Of a stretch of DNA of 64,000 nt, positions 1-12,992 are shown in pieces (position 1 is the stretch's first letter; every line of letters starts with the position of its first letter). A program made the translations under genes and the position numbers. Location: NCBI RefSeq assembly GCF_947623445.1, contig NC_135240.1:13950001-14014000 (forward strand). The letters are read 5' to 3'. Source of the stretch: Clavelina lepadiformis. Taxonomy: Eukaryota > Chordata > Ascidiacea > Aplousobranchia > Clavelinidae. Under the pieces are notes generated by a model. The model did not search any database, was not told where the DNA came from, and saw only the letters and a list, made by a program, of their open reading frames with translations.

Positions 1-3000
1 CATAAAAACGTTTGTCAATAAAAGTGTAGCTAAGTTTAAGAAATTTAACGAAGTCAGGAAAACATTCAGTCTTTCTTGAGAAAATTGAGTTCATCTATAA
101 AATCGATTATTTCACAACCAACCTTTCTCCTTTGTACATACACGATAATTATATAGCATAGTAGAAGGTTTAATTAGCAAACTCATACACTCTAGGTGGT
201 TAACAAAAATTGGCCTGATGCTATTCATATTCCATAACATTACGCTCCAAATTTATTTGGTTTGCCAGAGATGATGAGTTTTAATATCCTATGGTTTAAA
301 ACTTCAGTTTTTCGTTTCAACCTAAATTGGTCATTGTTTATCCTGAGGTTAAGGGGAGAAAATTCCCGAAATACTATAACGTCAGCTGCTTGTTTTGCCG
401 TTTTTGTACCTTGTGCAACGTGGTGGATAGCAAAATGCTTAGTTAAGGCTTTTAATGAAATGTGCTATGCTCATGCAATAATTAACTCCCTGAGTGATAA
501 CTTACAAGTATAAAGGAACAAAAAACCATGCGGTTTCTGACAATAAATTGGCATATAATTGTTATCAACGATAATGATGGCATGCAGTAAGAGAATTTTT
601 TCTTTTCATTTATGCTATATAACTAAACCAAAGTAAGTTCGTGGTTATTAAGTAACATTTATGTACACTACGATATTAACCTGCTGCTTACTAAATGTGT
701 CATCTTACGTGACTGTTTAGTGCGGTACGATGCAAGCAAGTTTGCAAAGGCAACCTGCTGAAACTGAGTCATTGTCGAAGTGATTCTGTTTAAAAAACAA
801 CCAACAAGTTTATCTTGAACACTTTCATTATATAGAGGAAAAAAACATCAACGTCACAACGACTCTCTGGCAGCGTCGCCATCGTTGGGCAAGTTTTTGC
901 TGCTTAGTCGCAACCACATAAGGTGGCGCTTCATACACGCGTTCGCTATTCAGGTCTCACACCTGGACGATCACTCCTGTCATAGCAAGTCAAAAATGTT
1001 TTGGACATAAATTACTTTTATGAAATAGATATTTTAAAATTTATCTGCTGCCATTATTCTGATTCTCATTTGTTTTCATGGATTAATTTTAGTCTTGGTT
1101 GACTTTTAGCTCTCGTCAAATTCTTCGGCACGGTGCACGGCAAAATATTATGTTGCGGTTAGATATAACCAGAATATTCTAGCATATATGATCTACCAAA
1201 ATTATAAACATATATAAATTTTTGGAAATTGTTTGAAGGAATCCAAAAATGCAAAAAACGTTTAAACGGTTTGTGAATGAAAAAAATGAGAATCCTGTAC
1301 TGGTTTAAAAGTATGCTAAAGACTTATTGCAAGTCTTGCAAGTTAAGATCAGGGAAGCTCCACCAAATATTTGTGAATGATGGAAATGCCGAGAGCAAAA
1401 AAATGTAAAGTGGTCTGCCAGCATTTACGAGACTGTTTAGTGTATCGTGGTCTATCAGTGGTTCTCAACCCTTTTCAACGTCACAGCCAAATTGAAAACC
1501 TCAAGTTTAAAAAGAGCCGCAAAACCGATAACATCATAGTTATAAAAAATAAGCAGTTATATATACCATTGTTATGTATTTGTGACAACTGCCTTGTATA
1601 AAAGTAGCAGTGACTTCTTGAGCCTTCTAGGACAGCACTTCTCAATTTGTTTGTCACCGCGTTTTCGGAGTCACTAACTTGTCTTCAAAAAAGATATAAT
1701 AAAATTCTGAGTCAAAAATAATTCAGAATCGATGCCTTTTTTTGTGATGAGAACAGCATCGTCGTTGGTGACTGCTGTATTGCTGAAATCATCACATGTA
1801 AACGAATTGACGTAGTAATCTGCTGTAGTGGAGTCCGGAGACATGCTCCACCGCAGATTTTCGGATTTACAAGGTTTAAAATGGCGTATAACGCATCAAA
1901 TTTTACTTCTCCTTTAGAACAGTTTGTTAGGGAATTTTTAGATTGCTTAAGTTCTCAATCTTTTTTCTTATTTTGCATAAATTAAGTCTGATTATTTTAA
2001 GTCTGTAAATAAGTACAAAATGTATGGGATTTCGTGCCAATGTATTTTACGCATAATAGCTGTTACACATATTGGCAGTTATACGAACTATATGCCGGTT
2101 AGTCACTTTACCTGCTTTGAATGCGGGACACATGTTTTCGATGATTTATCACACCCTTAAAAATAGCAGTCGCTTTTCATACAGGTAAAGGTTGCAGGCA
2201 GTCTTAATCGAGAAACCCTGTTCTATAATGTTGAATACGGAAAATGTTGTTAGTTAAAACACTAATGTGTCATAACACTTGTTTGATAGGAAATGTATGT
2301 TGGGGGACAACAATGAAGTTTTTCAACAAAACCATTGATGATTTTCAGAGCATTAATGAGGGCCGCAAAAATGGTTGGATTAGGGCCACATGTGGTACTA
2401 AGAGCAAATGTCAAGTCGTTTCCGTTTTGGGCAAAATAACGGCTGAGCACTCAGTGAGTAATTAGAATTTAATTATCTGTAACATTATCAAAAAGTATTA
2501 AAATTGTTACATTGTACATTAACCAACTTTTATCGTTTTTTTGATTTAATCAAAAAAGTCGAAGTTTGCCTATATAAGTGAAATATGCATTAACAAAATT
2601 GTGTATAGAAACTAGAAAGGATTGAGTAAAGTATAAAGCAATGCAGAACCTGCTGCTGCTAGTTTAATCAATAAATGCTTAGCTTCCCAAAGCAAAATTC
2701 CCTGTAACGTAGCCACTACATAGCCAAAAAGTACTTTCTGCAATTTCAGTAAGCATTGATGAATTATTCAAACCCGATCATTAAAATTCCACCTATACCT
2801 TGCATAAGAAACCGTACTTCTGGCAATACATTGGAGTTTGCTGCGCAAACAGTACAGAAGACTTTTGTTTTTCAGCATGCCCCAGTTTGTGGAGTATGTC
2901 TTGGACATATTTGATTATAACAGAAAGTCGTCGATAAACATATGGGACATAGGTTCGTCTTGTACATGTACTGCGGCAGAGTGGAAGTGCAGTAAACCTA

Positions 3001-3268
3001 ATGACAAAGCTATCGATTATTTTTCTTTTTCCTTTTACTTGCATCTATGGTTTGCTACTGTATATCAAGACGGTCATATGTAACCGAATATGCTGTAGAA
3101 CCAATACCGGCTTTGAGAGTAGTTTCGTTAAATTAGTATGATGAACTTGCCCAAAAAGTTATTTCTTTATTTCAGCTTGGTGGAGTGCATAAAAAATTGT
3201 GTTTAACAGTAAGTTTTCAGTAGATTCATAGAAGCTTCTACTATACCAGTATACCTGTAAAGAGAAAG
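1..3268. other. upstream intergenic DNA, no gene recognised
   Basis: No open frame here has family similarity I can recognise; the frames of 60-96 codons look like chance in AT-rich DNA. A GC-richer patch lies at about 865-985. A hAT-like inverted-repeat end lies at 1456-1480. The last part must contain the promoter and 5' UTR of the CRMP gene that starts at 3269; a pyrimidine tract ending in CAG near 3175 could be a 5'-UTR acceptor, but I cannot place the transcription start. Confidence 0.5.
1456..1480 (+). mobile_element. possible hAT-type terminal inverted repeat (solo end)
   Basis: CAGTGGTTCTCAACCCTTTT matches the typical terminal sequence of hAT (Charlie-like) elements and is similar to the end of the MITE at 20934. 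I find no partner end downstream, so it may be a truncated copy. Confidence 0.4.
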
Positions 3269-6200
3269 ATGGCATTGCAATCTGGAAAAAAAAACATTCC
3301 TAAAATAGCGGTAAGTTAAGTAAAATGTAAAATACGTAAAATGTAACTAATAAACTAAAAAACAAGTTAAATAGAGTTCCTGTAGCAGAAAGTGTTTACT
3401 TTTGTAACCCGTTTTTAAGCGATTATGTAGAAGTAAACTGTTATAAGTGTAACTTATGAATTATTATCATTCAACTAGTACAATAACTACGAAATGAAAC
3501 AAATATACTTAACGAAACAATTTGAAAATGGCTTGCAAATTTTTCTGTTCATATCAAGGTTTTTATGGTGGATTGTGGAGTATTACATTATTCATTAGGC
3601 TAAGATTCATCGTTATGGTTCCAATTTACAGATCTTATATAGTAGAAATAAAGATAACTCATACCGTTAAAAAGTGTTTTTTTCAAAATATTTTTCAGGT
3701 ACAAAGTAATCTCTGCCCTCATCGTTTTTCTAAATATCGATTTATATTTCTACATAATTGGCCTGTGCATGTGTTTCGATTTTCTACCACAAAAATCGAT
3801 TTAATTAGGTAAATCCTGTTTTTTTAGAGCGAACGGCTGTTGATTAAAGGAGGAAAGATTGTAAACCCAGAAATATCGTTTTATGCCGATATTTTCATAG
3901 AAAATGGAATTATTCGGTAAGACAGACAAATTGTTATTTAACAACAAAATTTTAAGCTTTATCTGCTTGATTTTCTGATTAAGCTATATACTTACACTAA
4001 TTTGTTGAAATATATGCTGGGAAGGTTATTTTCACTGTAATATTTTCTTGCAGGCAATTAGGGAATGATCTCATTATCCCAGGCGGAGTAACAACAATTG
4101 ATGCACAGGGTGCGTTGGTCTTTCCGGGTGGAATAGACGTATCGACGAACTTCGATTCATCACCTCACATGGATCACGATTGCGATTTCAAGACAGTTGA
4201 TAACTTTTACAGCGGGACCAGAGCCGCTCTTCTCGGTGGCACTACCACTGTTTGTAAGAAAAATGGGCACAGTAGTATGTCAGTAAAAAGATATTGCGTA
4301 TATAGTGGCACGAAACAGTGTAATTAATGCATAGTATCATGCCATGATCATACGTTTAGTGTCGTAGTTAGCCTTACTGCTTTCCTGCTTTTAATGACAG
4401 ACTTTAATAAATTTCATGTTGATTTTAGTGGATTTTGTAAGCGGAGATGAGGGACGGCTGATTTCAACATTCCAGGAAAGAATAGAAGCCAGCTCCATTA
4501 GCTGCTGTGACGTAGGCTTTCACGTGGACGTGACAAAGTGGAATGATGAAGTAAAACAAGCCATGACGTCTTTAGCCATAGAGCAAGGAGTGAACTCTTT
4601 TAGAGTCCACATGTCCGGTCGATGGCAGCTGGACGATTGGGAGGTAAATATGTTGAATAAATCATGAGTTTACATTCACTATTGCCTGTTAGGTACGGTT
4701 TCATTTTACGGTCATTTCCAATTACTTTAAGGAACAGCCTTCCGCAATTTGGTTGAAATTTCGGATTTGGTAAAACTAGCTTTGTAGATTGTGAATAAGT
4801 GTTAGCGACCAAAAACATGTAAGTTATACATAGCATAATTAACTTATGTATGCCATCGAAATGCCGAAAACATAAAAGAAAACCGACAAGGCAAATTTAA
4901 TTAGCTATATGCGGTAGCTAAAATAAGATTGATCTCAGTAAAATCATTCAGCTACGTGTATGAACAATTGCGTCGGAATGATAAGCTCATGACAAATTTG
5001 TGCGATTACATCCGGTTATGTTATACTGTAGATATACGAAGTATTAGAGCATATCAAGTCCTTGGGAGGAATCGCCTTAGTGCATGCTGAGAATGGGTCT
5101 TTAGTGAAAAAGTGCACCGAAGATCTTAAAAAGAAAGGAATTACCCAGCCCGAAGACATCTTGCAGACTAGGCGAGAAGAAGTACGGTATTATAGCTTGT
5201 AATATCGCTTTTGTGGAAAAGATTACAATGACTTTCGTTGACCGGTGTCAAATTAGTTACCGATTCCCTAGTTAGTGGTTTACTTATTCAGTCACTTACA
5301 CAAAGCGTGAATTTAGTAACTTGTTTTGTGTTTTTTGCTACTTTTTTGCAGCGGATAAAATATTAGACACATGCATGCTGCGTATTTAATCATTCATCTA
5401 CTTTTCGTATGTACTGTATAAATGAAGTTATTTCCTAGTTATAGTCTATATGATTAGGAAACTGAATAAGTAACCATAGGACCGCTAACCAACGTAACAT
5501 CGGTGATAAAACGTACTTATAATGAACGATAAACGTCCATCAATATTATTTTGTATATATGGATTCGCTTCGTTTTTATCACATGATTTGTCACTAACTT
5601 AGAAAATAGCAATTGACTTTAACTCTGAAAATTTTTGGACCAAAAACAAGCTTTAAGCAACATAGGTGTTGTAAAACTTTTGTAAAAGATTGTCATGTAC
5701 TGTTTTTGTGATTTTGTTGCTTTCATCCATCAACAAATGTTTTAAGGTTGAAAAACATCATTTCAGTATCTGCAAAGTTTCTCGTAGACTTCTCACAAGA
5801 CCTTCTCGTAGACCTACATGTAATCGTATGAGAAATACGCATTAAGATATCATAATAGCATTACACTATGTAGCTTTCGTAAGTTATAGCGCCTTATTTG
5901 TCGTTAAGTTAAAACTTTCTTTTGTTTGCAGGAGTATAGTAATCAAAAGCAACTACTGTCGGTTAGAAAAGCTCCTTAACGTTATAACAAACATATTTAT
6001 TCATTTTATTTTTCGCCCTAAATGTGGGGAGGAAAAAAATTATGCTGACGAAGGTGGTCGCAAACATATAAACAATTACGATAATAGTTACCACAAATAA
6101 GACGGGCAAATGTGGCAAGGCGTCCAGAGCAAATACGTGCATCATAATAAAATGATGGAAAATAGTAAAATTTTTAGCGTCAGCGCGGCAACTAAACTCA

Positions 6201-8224
6201 AAATTTAAAATTTAAGTAAATATCCTAAATAAAGTTTTTAAGATAAAATTTGCTTTTATTCTTCAGTTTGAAGTTGAAGCAGTGAACAGAGTCATACTCA
6301 TAGCAGGTGTAGTGAAATGTCCCCTTTTCTTTTGGAACGTAACGAGCGAAAAATCAATTGAAGCTATTAGCAATGCTCGTAGAAAAGGTACAGCTATATA
6401 GTAACCAAATATTGTACTTTATAACTTTTCAAATTGCAAACAAAGAATATACTTAAGCCTAAAAAGGCTTTTCAAGTAATAACTTAACTTAATCTAGGAT
6501 TAAAAAAATTTGATGAATACAGGTCAGCTTGTGTATGGTCAAGCATTGGCCATTGCTTTGATTCAGAATGGTTCGGTTTACCGGCAGAAATGGGAACAGG
6601 CAGCTGCGTCACTAACCTGGCCTCCGCTGAGAGATCATGCTTTTGCCCAACAACAACTTTTAGAAGCGCTTGGAAGGTTTGTTTACGTATGCTTTGTTAA
6701 CTTTATCAGAAAAGTATCTAGGCTGAAACATAGTCGTTTATAAGATTTTCTTTAGTAGGCTGTTCGTTATAGTTAATTTAGAAATTTATATACGCACATT
6801 TATACAATAACTCAATTTATTTTGTTCTAAAACAGTGGTGATTTGTGGTGTGTATCAAGTGGTCACTGCGTTTATGCAGACGCAATGAAGGCTATGGCAA
6901 AAGGCGATTTCAGTAAAATTCCACCAGGAACTAGCGGTGCATATGAACGTATGATGGCACTGTGGAGTCGTGGTGTGGTAGGTTTTATGTAAAGCTTGCA
7001 TCTGGTTGACAAAATATAATACAATAAAATAAACCGAAGATATTGATTTAAATGTTCATGTTAAGAAGTTTAAACAAGCTAAATGACATTTAAGTTTTAT
7101 TTTTGTGTACTAAATCAGCACACTGACAACAAAGGAAACCAATTTATTCATCGACATAACCAGAGACAATACTTATCTCTTTTTCATAGTAATCATTTCT
7201 TTCACATTACCACTCACTTCTTGTTTTTATCTGGGCTATAGGTACCAGGAATTATCGACCAACACCAATTCGTGTCCTTGACGAGTACAAATGCAGCAAA
7301 ACTTTTCAATCTTTTTCCGCAAAAAGGCTACATTGCAGTTGGTTCAGACGCTGATCTGGTTTTATGGAGAGAAAGAGACGAGCTTTTACTTAATGATAAG
7401 CTTAAAAACTTTAACATTTCTAAACCAGAGTGCACCAACCCCTTTCTAGGTTTTGAAAGTTATGGTGGCCCAGTAGCTGTCATTTGCCACGGAAAAGTTG
7501 TGTTCAACGACAATCAGGTTTTAATTCATTTTTGGCGTTTTTTGATTGTGCTCTTGTTTCTTCTTGAAATACTTGAAATAACTAAGTCATATGTTTTTCA
7601 GGTAAACGTCATTCAGTCTCTTGGAAATCTTTTAAAACGTCCTCTTCATAGTCCATTTGTCTACGATCGTATAAAAATTCAAGAAGAGATTTCCAAAGAG
7701 CAGTCGTTTAGTAATGAAACCATCAAGGCCGTCTATATTCCTGGCAGCAACCTAAGAGGTAACAATGTGAAAGTCTTCAAGACACCTGAAAAGCCAGAAA
7801 GATATACACGGAACTGTGGGCATAGAGCAATGCATCAATCTGGATGGAGTTTTTCTGGTTTGTAAAATTAATCGATTAAATATTTTGGCGGAGTCGTAAA
7901 TTGAAAAAGGAAGAAAAGTGTAACCTATAAAATAAGTGCGTAAATTCGGCGATATATCTTTTGTCATTTTACAATATATTTACTCCATTTGTCTGTTCGT
8001 CAATCATTCAGCAGTTTATATCTGTTGTAATCTTCTGTAATCGTCGGCTCAAGGATTATTTCCAAAATAGGTTTAAAGTCTTAAAACGACTGATAAAACA
8101 TTTTTGTAGCCTATCTATATTCTTTTTGTTCTATATAGGGGAGCAAGTCGACGATTCAGTCAAGCCGAAGAATAACAGATATTCAACACCTCCTGGTGGT
8201 CTGTCACACTTTAGTTTAACTTAA
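3269..8224 (+). CDS. CRMP: collapsin response mediator protein (dihydropyrimidinase-like), 11 exons
   Basis: Coding exons: 3269-3310, 3828-3916, 4054-4253, 4429-4643, 5032-5181, 6267-6387, 6523-6676, 6836-6977, 7242-7517, 7602-7857, 8139-8224. Phases join throughout, giving 576 aa (human CRMPs about 572). CRMPs are cytosolic homotetramers that bind tubulin and relay semaphorin and kinase signals in growing axons. Seen: the N-terminal GKKNIP block, then [12 protein letters not shown] and [38 protein letters not shown], and a C-terminal tail with MHQSG and PPGG blocks as in vertebrate CRMPs. The metal-binding HxH of active dihydropyrimidinase after GGID reads S-T-N, and the carbamylated-lysine region reads HMSGRW, so it should be catalytically dead, as CRMPs are. 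The start was chosen because exon 1 aligns with the conserved CRMP N-terminus. The exon 5 donor (GTACGG) is weak. Confidence 0.95.
5182..6266 (+). other. CRMP intron 5 (longest intron of the gene)
   Basis: This 1,085-bp intron separates the conserved HAENG-containing exon from the exon that starts FEVEAVNR. I see no second gene or RNA gene in it. The minus-strand frame at 5963-6145 has no recognisable similarity. Confidence 0.7.
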
Positions 8225-8910
8225 AGTCTAAGTCTCCGACCAAAGTTTGACGTCAAAAATAACTAACTGCTTCTCAAACGTGCTTTAAATTTAAAATTTA
8301 GCGTTTGTTACTGTAACCATTAACTAAAAAAATATAATTCAAAACTAGATTACCTCGGTTCGTTTAGCGTCATTTAGCTGTATTTTTTAACTTGCCCTTA
8401 AGTAAACGGAGTCTTGCGTGTGTTCAACTGTTTTCTTTGTACAAAAAACAACAAATTCAGATATTGCAATTAAAGTTTAAAATACAAACGAATAACTGTT
8501 TGGTTTAAGCAACATGCATTACATCAAATGAAAACATGTTAAAATATTACCCTAATCATCTTTGTTGTTCGCGTGAAGTGATACTTTGAGAGTGCTCGTA
8601 GCTTTGCTAAAATCACGAGAAGATTTGTGCTTGTTTTATTCCGCATTTTGTACTTAGCGGCTCTTAAACTAAGTAAATAATGTACCTTATTCGCAGTTTC
8701 TGCATTAAGCATAGCAACACTTAATATGTAATCTCTGCTGTGAATATCTAATTGGTGAATTTTCTGTAGTATAGAGTCTTGATTACATGAAAAATAAATT
8801 CCAGCATTTCAACTTTGGCAAAATGACAAACATAATTAAAAATACGTATTTCGATCGGAACTAGCACAACGGCTAGCTTGGTAACCGGGGCTGGAGCAAT
8901 CTGAAATCAT

Positions 8911-9000
8911 CTTCAAGTTTAACTCGCACAAAGATGTTGTCCAAGTCCGAGTCCAAGTTGAAGATTATGATACTATACCATAGGGAAGCCGTTCAATTGA
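8911..9000 (+). repeat. dispersed repeat R2, copy a
   Basis: This stretch aligns by eye with 63391-63482 in the same orientation. The shared core is AGATTATGATACTA followed by A-C-C, with matching CGCACAAAGA/CGTGCAAAGA and CCGTTC blocks around it. It looks like an old interspersed element of unknown class. Confidence 0.55.
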
Positions 9001-9918
9001 TGTGAGACTGGAAGTTCACTATGTGGTGGGCGCCTAATAACATACATAGATCTTTACATAGACGTTTCAGAGGCGTTGCCGCATCAAAATGCGAAACAAA
9101 GCATGAATATAACCTGCAACTAAATGCAATCCTTTTCTACAGTGTGATAACAAACTTTTATTAAAAACTAGAAATTAGAACACTATATCACCCTTATACA
9201 TACGAGCACCATTCGTCATCCTAATTCAGGGTCATTTTGTTTCGTTATCAACAATCGTCGATTTAGCGAGGTATTCCGATAATCGAAATAATATCACATC
9301 AGTAAAATCAATTTTCCTAAGATAGCATTCATATAAAATTACACTGGATTAAGATGCAAAAAACTGTATTGAAGTACAACTAGAATATTGTTACTGATTG
9401 CCCCTAAGACAAATATTGGTTCGGATTAGAGAGTGTTTTTACCGATTTGGTGTATCCGTTTCGAAATTGCAGTGGGACAGTATTCTGGATTGGGTAAAAT
9501 GTATGGAAAGACATCCGTTTCTAGCATTTCATGTGAGATAGAAAGGTTTCCGGTTTTTAAAGGTCGGATAAATGAGATTTGCTTGTACAGTTCATACCAT
9601 GTAAGCACTATACTTCATAACGTATGTCGACACAAAGATGTAGTCCATGGCATGACAAAACTGTTATTTCAACATAGCCGCTTTAAAAACTTCAACAGCT
9701 TGTCGTTCTTGCAGTTCTTCATTATAGTGTTTACTTTGCAAAATGGTGTCCAAAAACAATACCTCAGTTGTTACGGCTGGAAAGGGTCTGTGAAGTAGTG
9801 ATTTAGAATGAAAATACAGTACTAAGCACTGTCATAACATGGAGCAAAGATTGACACAATAAAGGTTTATTAAAGATAACACTTTATTTCAACAAAACTT
9901 ATCTACTATTTTACCAAC

Positions 9919-9925
9919 TATATAA
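9919..9925 (+). promoter_or_regulatory. possible TATA box of secreted gene A
   Basis: TATATAA lies about 170 bp upstream of the start codon at 10094. The long distance, with a TTTGTAG acceptor-like site near 10064 in between, leaves room for a short 5'-UTR intron or a trans-splice acceptor. This is position-based inference only. Confidence 0.3.
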
Positions 9926-10093
9926 ATGTTTGATCCGAACTGTATTTTGCTCATTGCCGCTTGAATCAGTGTGGGTTGCAGTCATCTAATATACATATTT
10001 AGTGGTTGTTTCTGTTTTGTTTTTCATATTTTCTGATTATTTACCCCTATTTCTATCTTTGTAGTCGCAATTAGTCTGACAAACATAACAGAG

Positions 10094-10567
10094 ATGAAAA
10101 GCTTCTTGTGTGTCGCTATTATTGTACTTCTTGCAGCTCAGTCTGCCAGTGCCGCTTGGTTGGTAAGTAATGATATAAACAGTGGTATGATAATTTTACG
10201 AATGTTTTGCTGATTAACAAAAATGGGTATTTAGGCTTGCTGGACATTCCAAAGCTACGAAAGCAGCCAAAAGTATTACTTGAGTCGTTCAAGAAGTCAA
10301 ATTGGATCCACTTACGGCAAGATTTGCGCCATGCACAGCCCTACTAACCGTCTTGTTTCCAACATGGCGTGCATCCAGAGCAACATTAATCACTTCAATA
10401 GCCAATATGCAGCTGCTTCCAGAGATCTTGCAACAGGCGAACAACAATACAGGGCATTGTCAAGCCAGGTTTCTAGGGCTCTTACTCAAGCTCAGAAGGT
10501 TCCCAAGGCCGACTCTTGCGCATTCAAACAAGAAATGCTCTTCCACTTGATTTCCAAGCAGTTCTAA
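10094..10567 (+). CDS. small secreted helical protein A (133 aa), lineage-specific family
   Basis: Coding exons are 10094-10162 and 10235-10567, joined by a phase-0 GT-AG intron. Exon 1 is almost exactly a signal peptide: a Lys, then a hydrophobic run, ending SASAAWL. The mature part is about 110 residues, rich in Ser, Gln, Ala and Arg, probably mostly alpha-helical, with four Cys (ACWTF, KICAM, MACIQ, DSCAF). The minus gene at 12993 and the plus gene at 16250 share this architecture, including a Trp next to the intron. A possible 3'-UTR intron (10579-10745) begins 12 nt after the stop. I do not recognise the family; a secreted tunic, haemolymph or mucus component is conceivable but unsupported. 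Confidence 0.88.
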
Positions 10568-10578
10568 AAAGACAAACG

Positions 10579-10745
10579 GTAACTTGAAATGAGTTATTTC
10601 ATATGCAGATAATCGTAACATGGATTTTGTGTTTGTAAAATATATAGTATAAATGTGAATTAGTTCCAAACACTCAGATACTTAGACTGTATTTGTAAAA
10701 TTTACAAAACTTCGATTCATTTATGAGACATTGTTTTTATTTTAG
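10579..10745 (+). other. possible 3'-UTR intron of gene A
   Basis: A GT donor (CG|GTAACTT) 12 nt after the stop and a TTTATTTTAG acceptor bracket this stretch. Gene C has a clearer intron in the same position, 11 nt after its stop codon. Confidence 0.4.
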
Positions 10746-10793
10746 GTTTTTATAAACGACATCCTTGAAGATTTAGTACAATCAGCAAAATGT

Positions 10794-10799
10794 AATAAA
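10794..10799 (+). other. polyadenylation signal of gene A
   Basis: AATAAA about 230 bp after the stop codon, downstream of the possible 3'-UTR intron. A second AATAAA lies near 10830. Confidence 0.5.
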
Positions 10800-12992
10800 T
10801 CATAATGCTCATTTACTAAAACGAGTTTGAATAAACCAGTTTAAAACACTTTTTGTTTTGCTTACGAAAGCCTGTGTGATTGCACAATACAGCAATATGT
10901 AGCCTGTGATATGATTAATATCACTTCCAATTATTCCTGATCAATTAAAAAAAAAAACAGAACGTTTAGGCAGTCATACAAATTAACGTAACCCATTTGT
11001 AAAAATAAACTTTGAACAAATATCTATTTACGGCAATTATAGAGCATCATAACTAAAAATACAGCAAGCACTACAAAATTAGCCTTTGGGAGGGGTGAGT
11101 CCATATTTGATTCCTAGTTGCGAAGAATGAGACGTTAAAGTTCTACTTGTTTAGGGCATTAGTGAAAATAAATAGGTCAGTTTCTTTTTTTCAACCTGCG
11201 CCTTTGCATTCGTCATTATTGTTACCCAGTGTCCCTTTCATTTCAGCCGGGCGTGAGAAAAACGTTTTAGAAATAACTTCAGCATGACTTGTTACACCCG
11301 GATCTACAATTACAAGGCGAACCTTTTAACTTAACCACTTGGCCACGCTAGGATCTCGCAAGAATCTTAGACCACAAAAAAAGTGAACCCATACATGAAT
11401 TTTTCATACTCCCATCGCGTTAAGGCTAACGACTAATAGAGCTTGTTTTTAAAAAAGGTTTGCAACTTTATAACAAATTCTATTAGTGAAACATTTTGTA
11501 ACTTGAAATACCTAAAACAGCAGCTTGGCCAACGCTTAAATATAATGATGCCGCACATTTCGCAATTTCAATTCGCCAATACTGTATAGTGTATATATAT
11601 ATTTATTTATGTTTTGCAGCCTTGTTCCTGCAAACATTGGAATATATTTTGTATCGTGACATTTTAAAGATAATTTTAACCTTTATAAAGAGAAAAAAGA
11701 TTTTACCCCTACCAAAATATTTTGACTTTTACGTAGATTTTAACTAAAAACAGGTGTGAAAATTGATGTTTCATCAAAATCATGTAAACACAACATAGTA
11801 GCCTGCATCGTAAGCGTAATGCAAGGGCAAAGACTTACTTGTTACGATCTTGTACATTTACAAGGAATGTAGCCAAGTATTCTGCATGCGGTTATAAATA
11901 ACCAGCACAAAACGCGCCATGTTTGTCACATTCACGTGCGTCATAAGTTGGCTAAAAGCTACCTTTGAGTGTACAATGTATACAAGATAATTACTTATTT
12001 TTGGTCATACATTTCTGAAGACTATTTTAGTATTGTTACTTGTCACATGTACTGCAGATGAATTTTCATCGCTTGTGCTCCGGTTAAAGAACTAGCCATT
12101 GCTCCATTTTCGATAGACCCACACACTTTTTATTTTATGCTTTTAATGCTTTTATATTGCATTATCCGAATTTAAAATTGGTTACCTGGACTGCTGAACA
12201 GGAGCAAATATTGGTTAAGTTTTTCGAAGGCCATTACTGCAGTACCACCACCGGGAACCTGCACTGGCCGCATTATTGGGAGCAAAGCGCTGTAATATCT
12301 GGGGTATATATATATAAGCTTAATTGAAAATGTACTTAAAACATAATATTTTGCGCTTGCTTTTTCAATACATTTCGATTCTTTTTTGTGAAATGGAATA
12401 GTTTCTGTAAATTGCTATCAACAAATGTAGTCATTATGGGTTTTTGCCGAAAGTGGAATTATCATAAGGCGTTCTGTTCTGTGCACTTGTAAACGCAAAA
12501 AGGTTGATGAGTCGTGTATTTTGCAACACTTTTCAAGACTTATTAAAGCGAAGTACGCGCGCTTGAACGGAAACATGTTACATTTTAGTCACATTCATTC
12601 TTCACTCAAGAATATCTTTAACTATCAATACAGCATACACTACAATTTCCACAAAGTTCTTAAAAGTTATCACAATACTATTAAGATGACTGTTTTTTCC
12701 AACTTCGCAAAGTTTTTGTTCCAGTGATTGTACCCTTCTTTTGTTTTGCTGGAAGATCTTTTTTGCATCTTTTTTTAAAAATAAACTGCTCGTTTCAGAC
12801 TTGCATAACCTTTCTTCATTTAATTCTACCTCCTTTTATTATAACATACACTTTGTAACGTATACGTTTCATGTTGGTTTATTTGTAGATTACATAATGA
12901 TATACCGATAATGAGCAGATAAAGATATCATTATTTATTCCGCAAAAATGCAAGGATGTAAATTTGCATAGGTAATACCAGTATCGAAATAA
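10800..12992. other. intergenic region between genes A and B
   Basis: AT-rich DNA with short AT dinucleotide runs near 11594 and 12305 and a tRNA-like SINE fragment at 11290-11358. I see no coding exon. The frame at 12521-12727 is Lys/His/Phe-rich and has no recognisable similarity. Confidence 0.5.
11290..11358 (-). repeat. tRNA-derived SINE head (degenerate)
   Basis: On the minus strand the sequence contains TGGCCAAGTGGTTAAG, a perfect Pol III A-box context of Ser/Leu-type tRNAs, followed by a degenerate B-box region (CCGGGTGTAACAAGTC). The cloverleaf cannot be completed, so it is not a functional tRNA. A SINE body may extend down to about 11180. Confidence 0.5.

Larger units (their letters stand above)
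8225..10093. other. intergenic region between CRMP and the secreted-protein cluster
   Basis: It holds the CRMP 3' UTR, one copy of a dispersed repeat (8911-9000) and otherwise AT-rich sequence. The plus frame at 9433-9798 (121 codons) has no similarity I know and no clear splice or signal features. I do not call it. Confidence 0.5.

Noticed and set aside
11290..11358. Functional tRNA gene on the minus strand
   Set aside because: The A box is good, but acceptor and T arms do not pair and the B box is degraded; it is a SINE or pseudo-tRNA.
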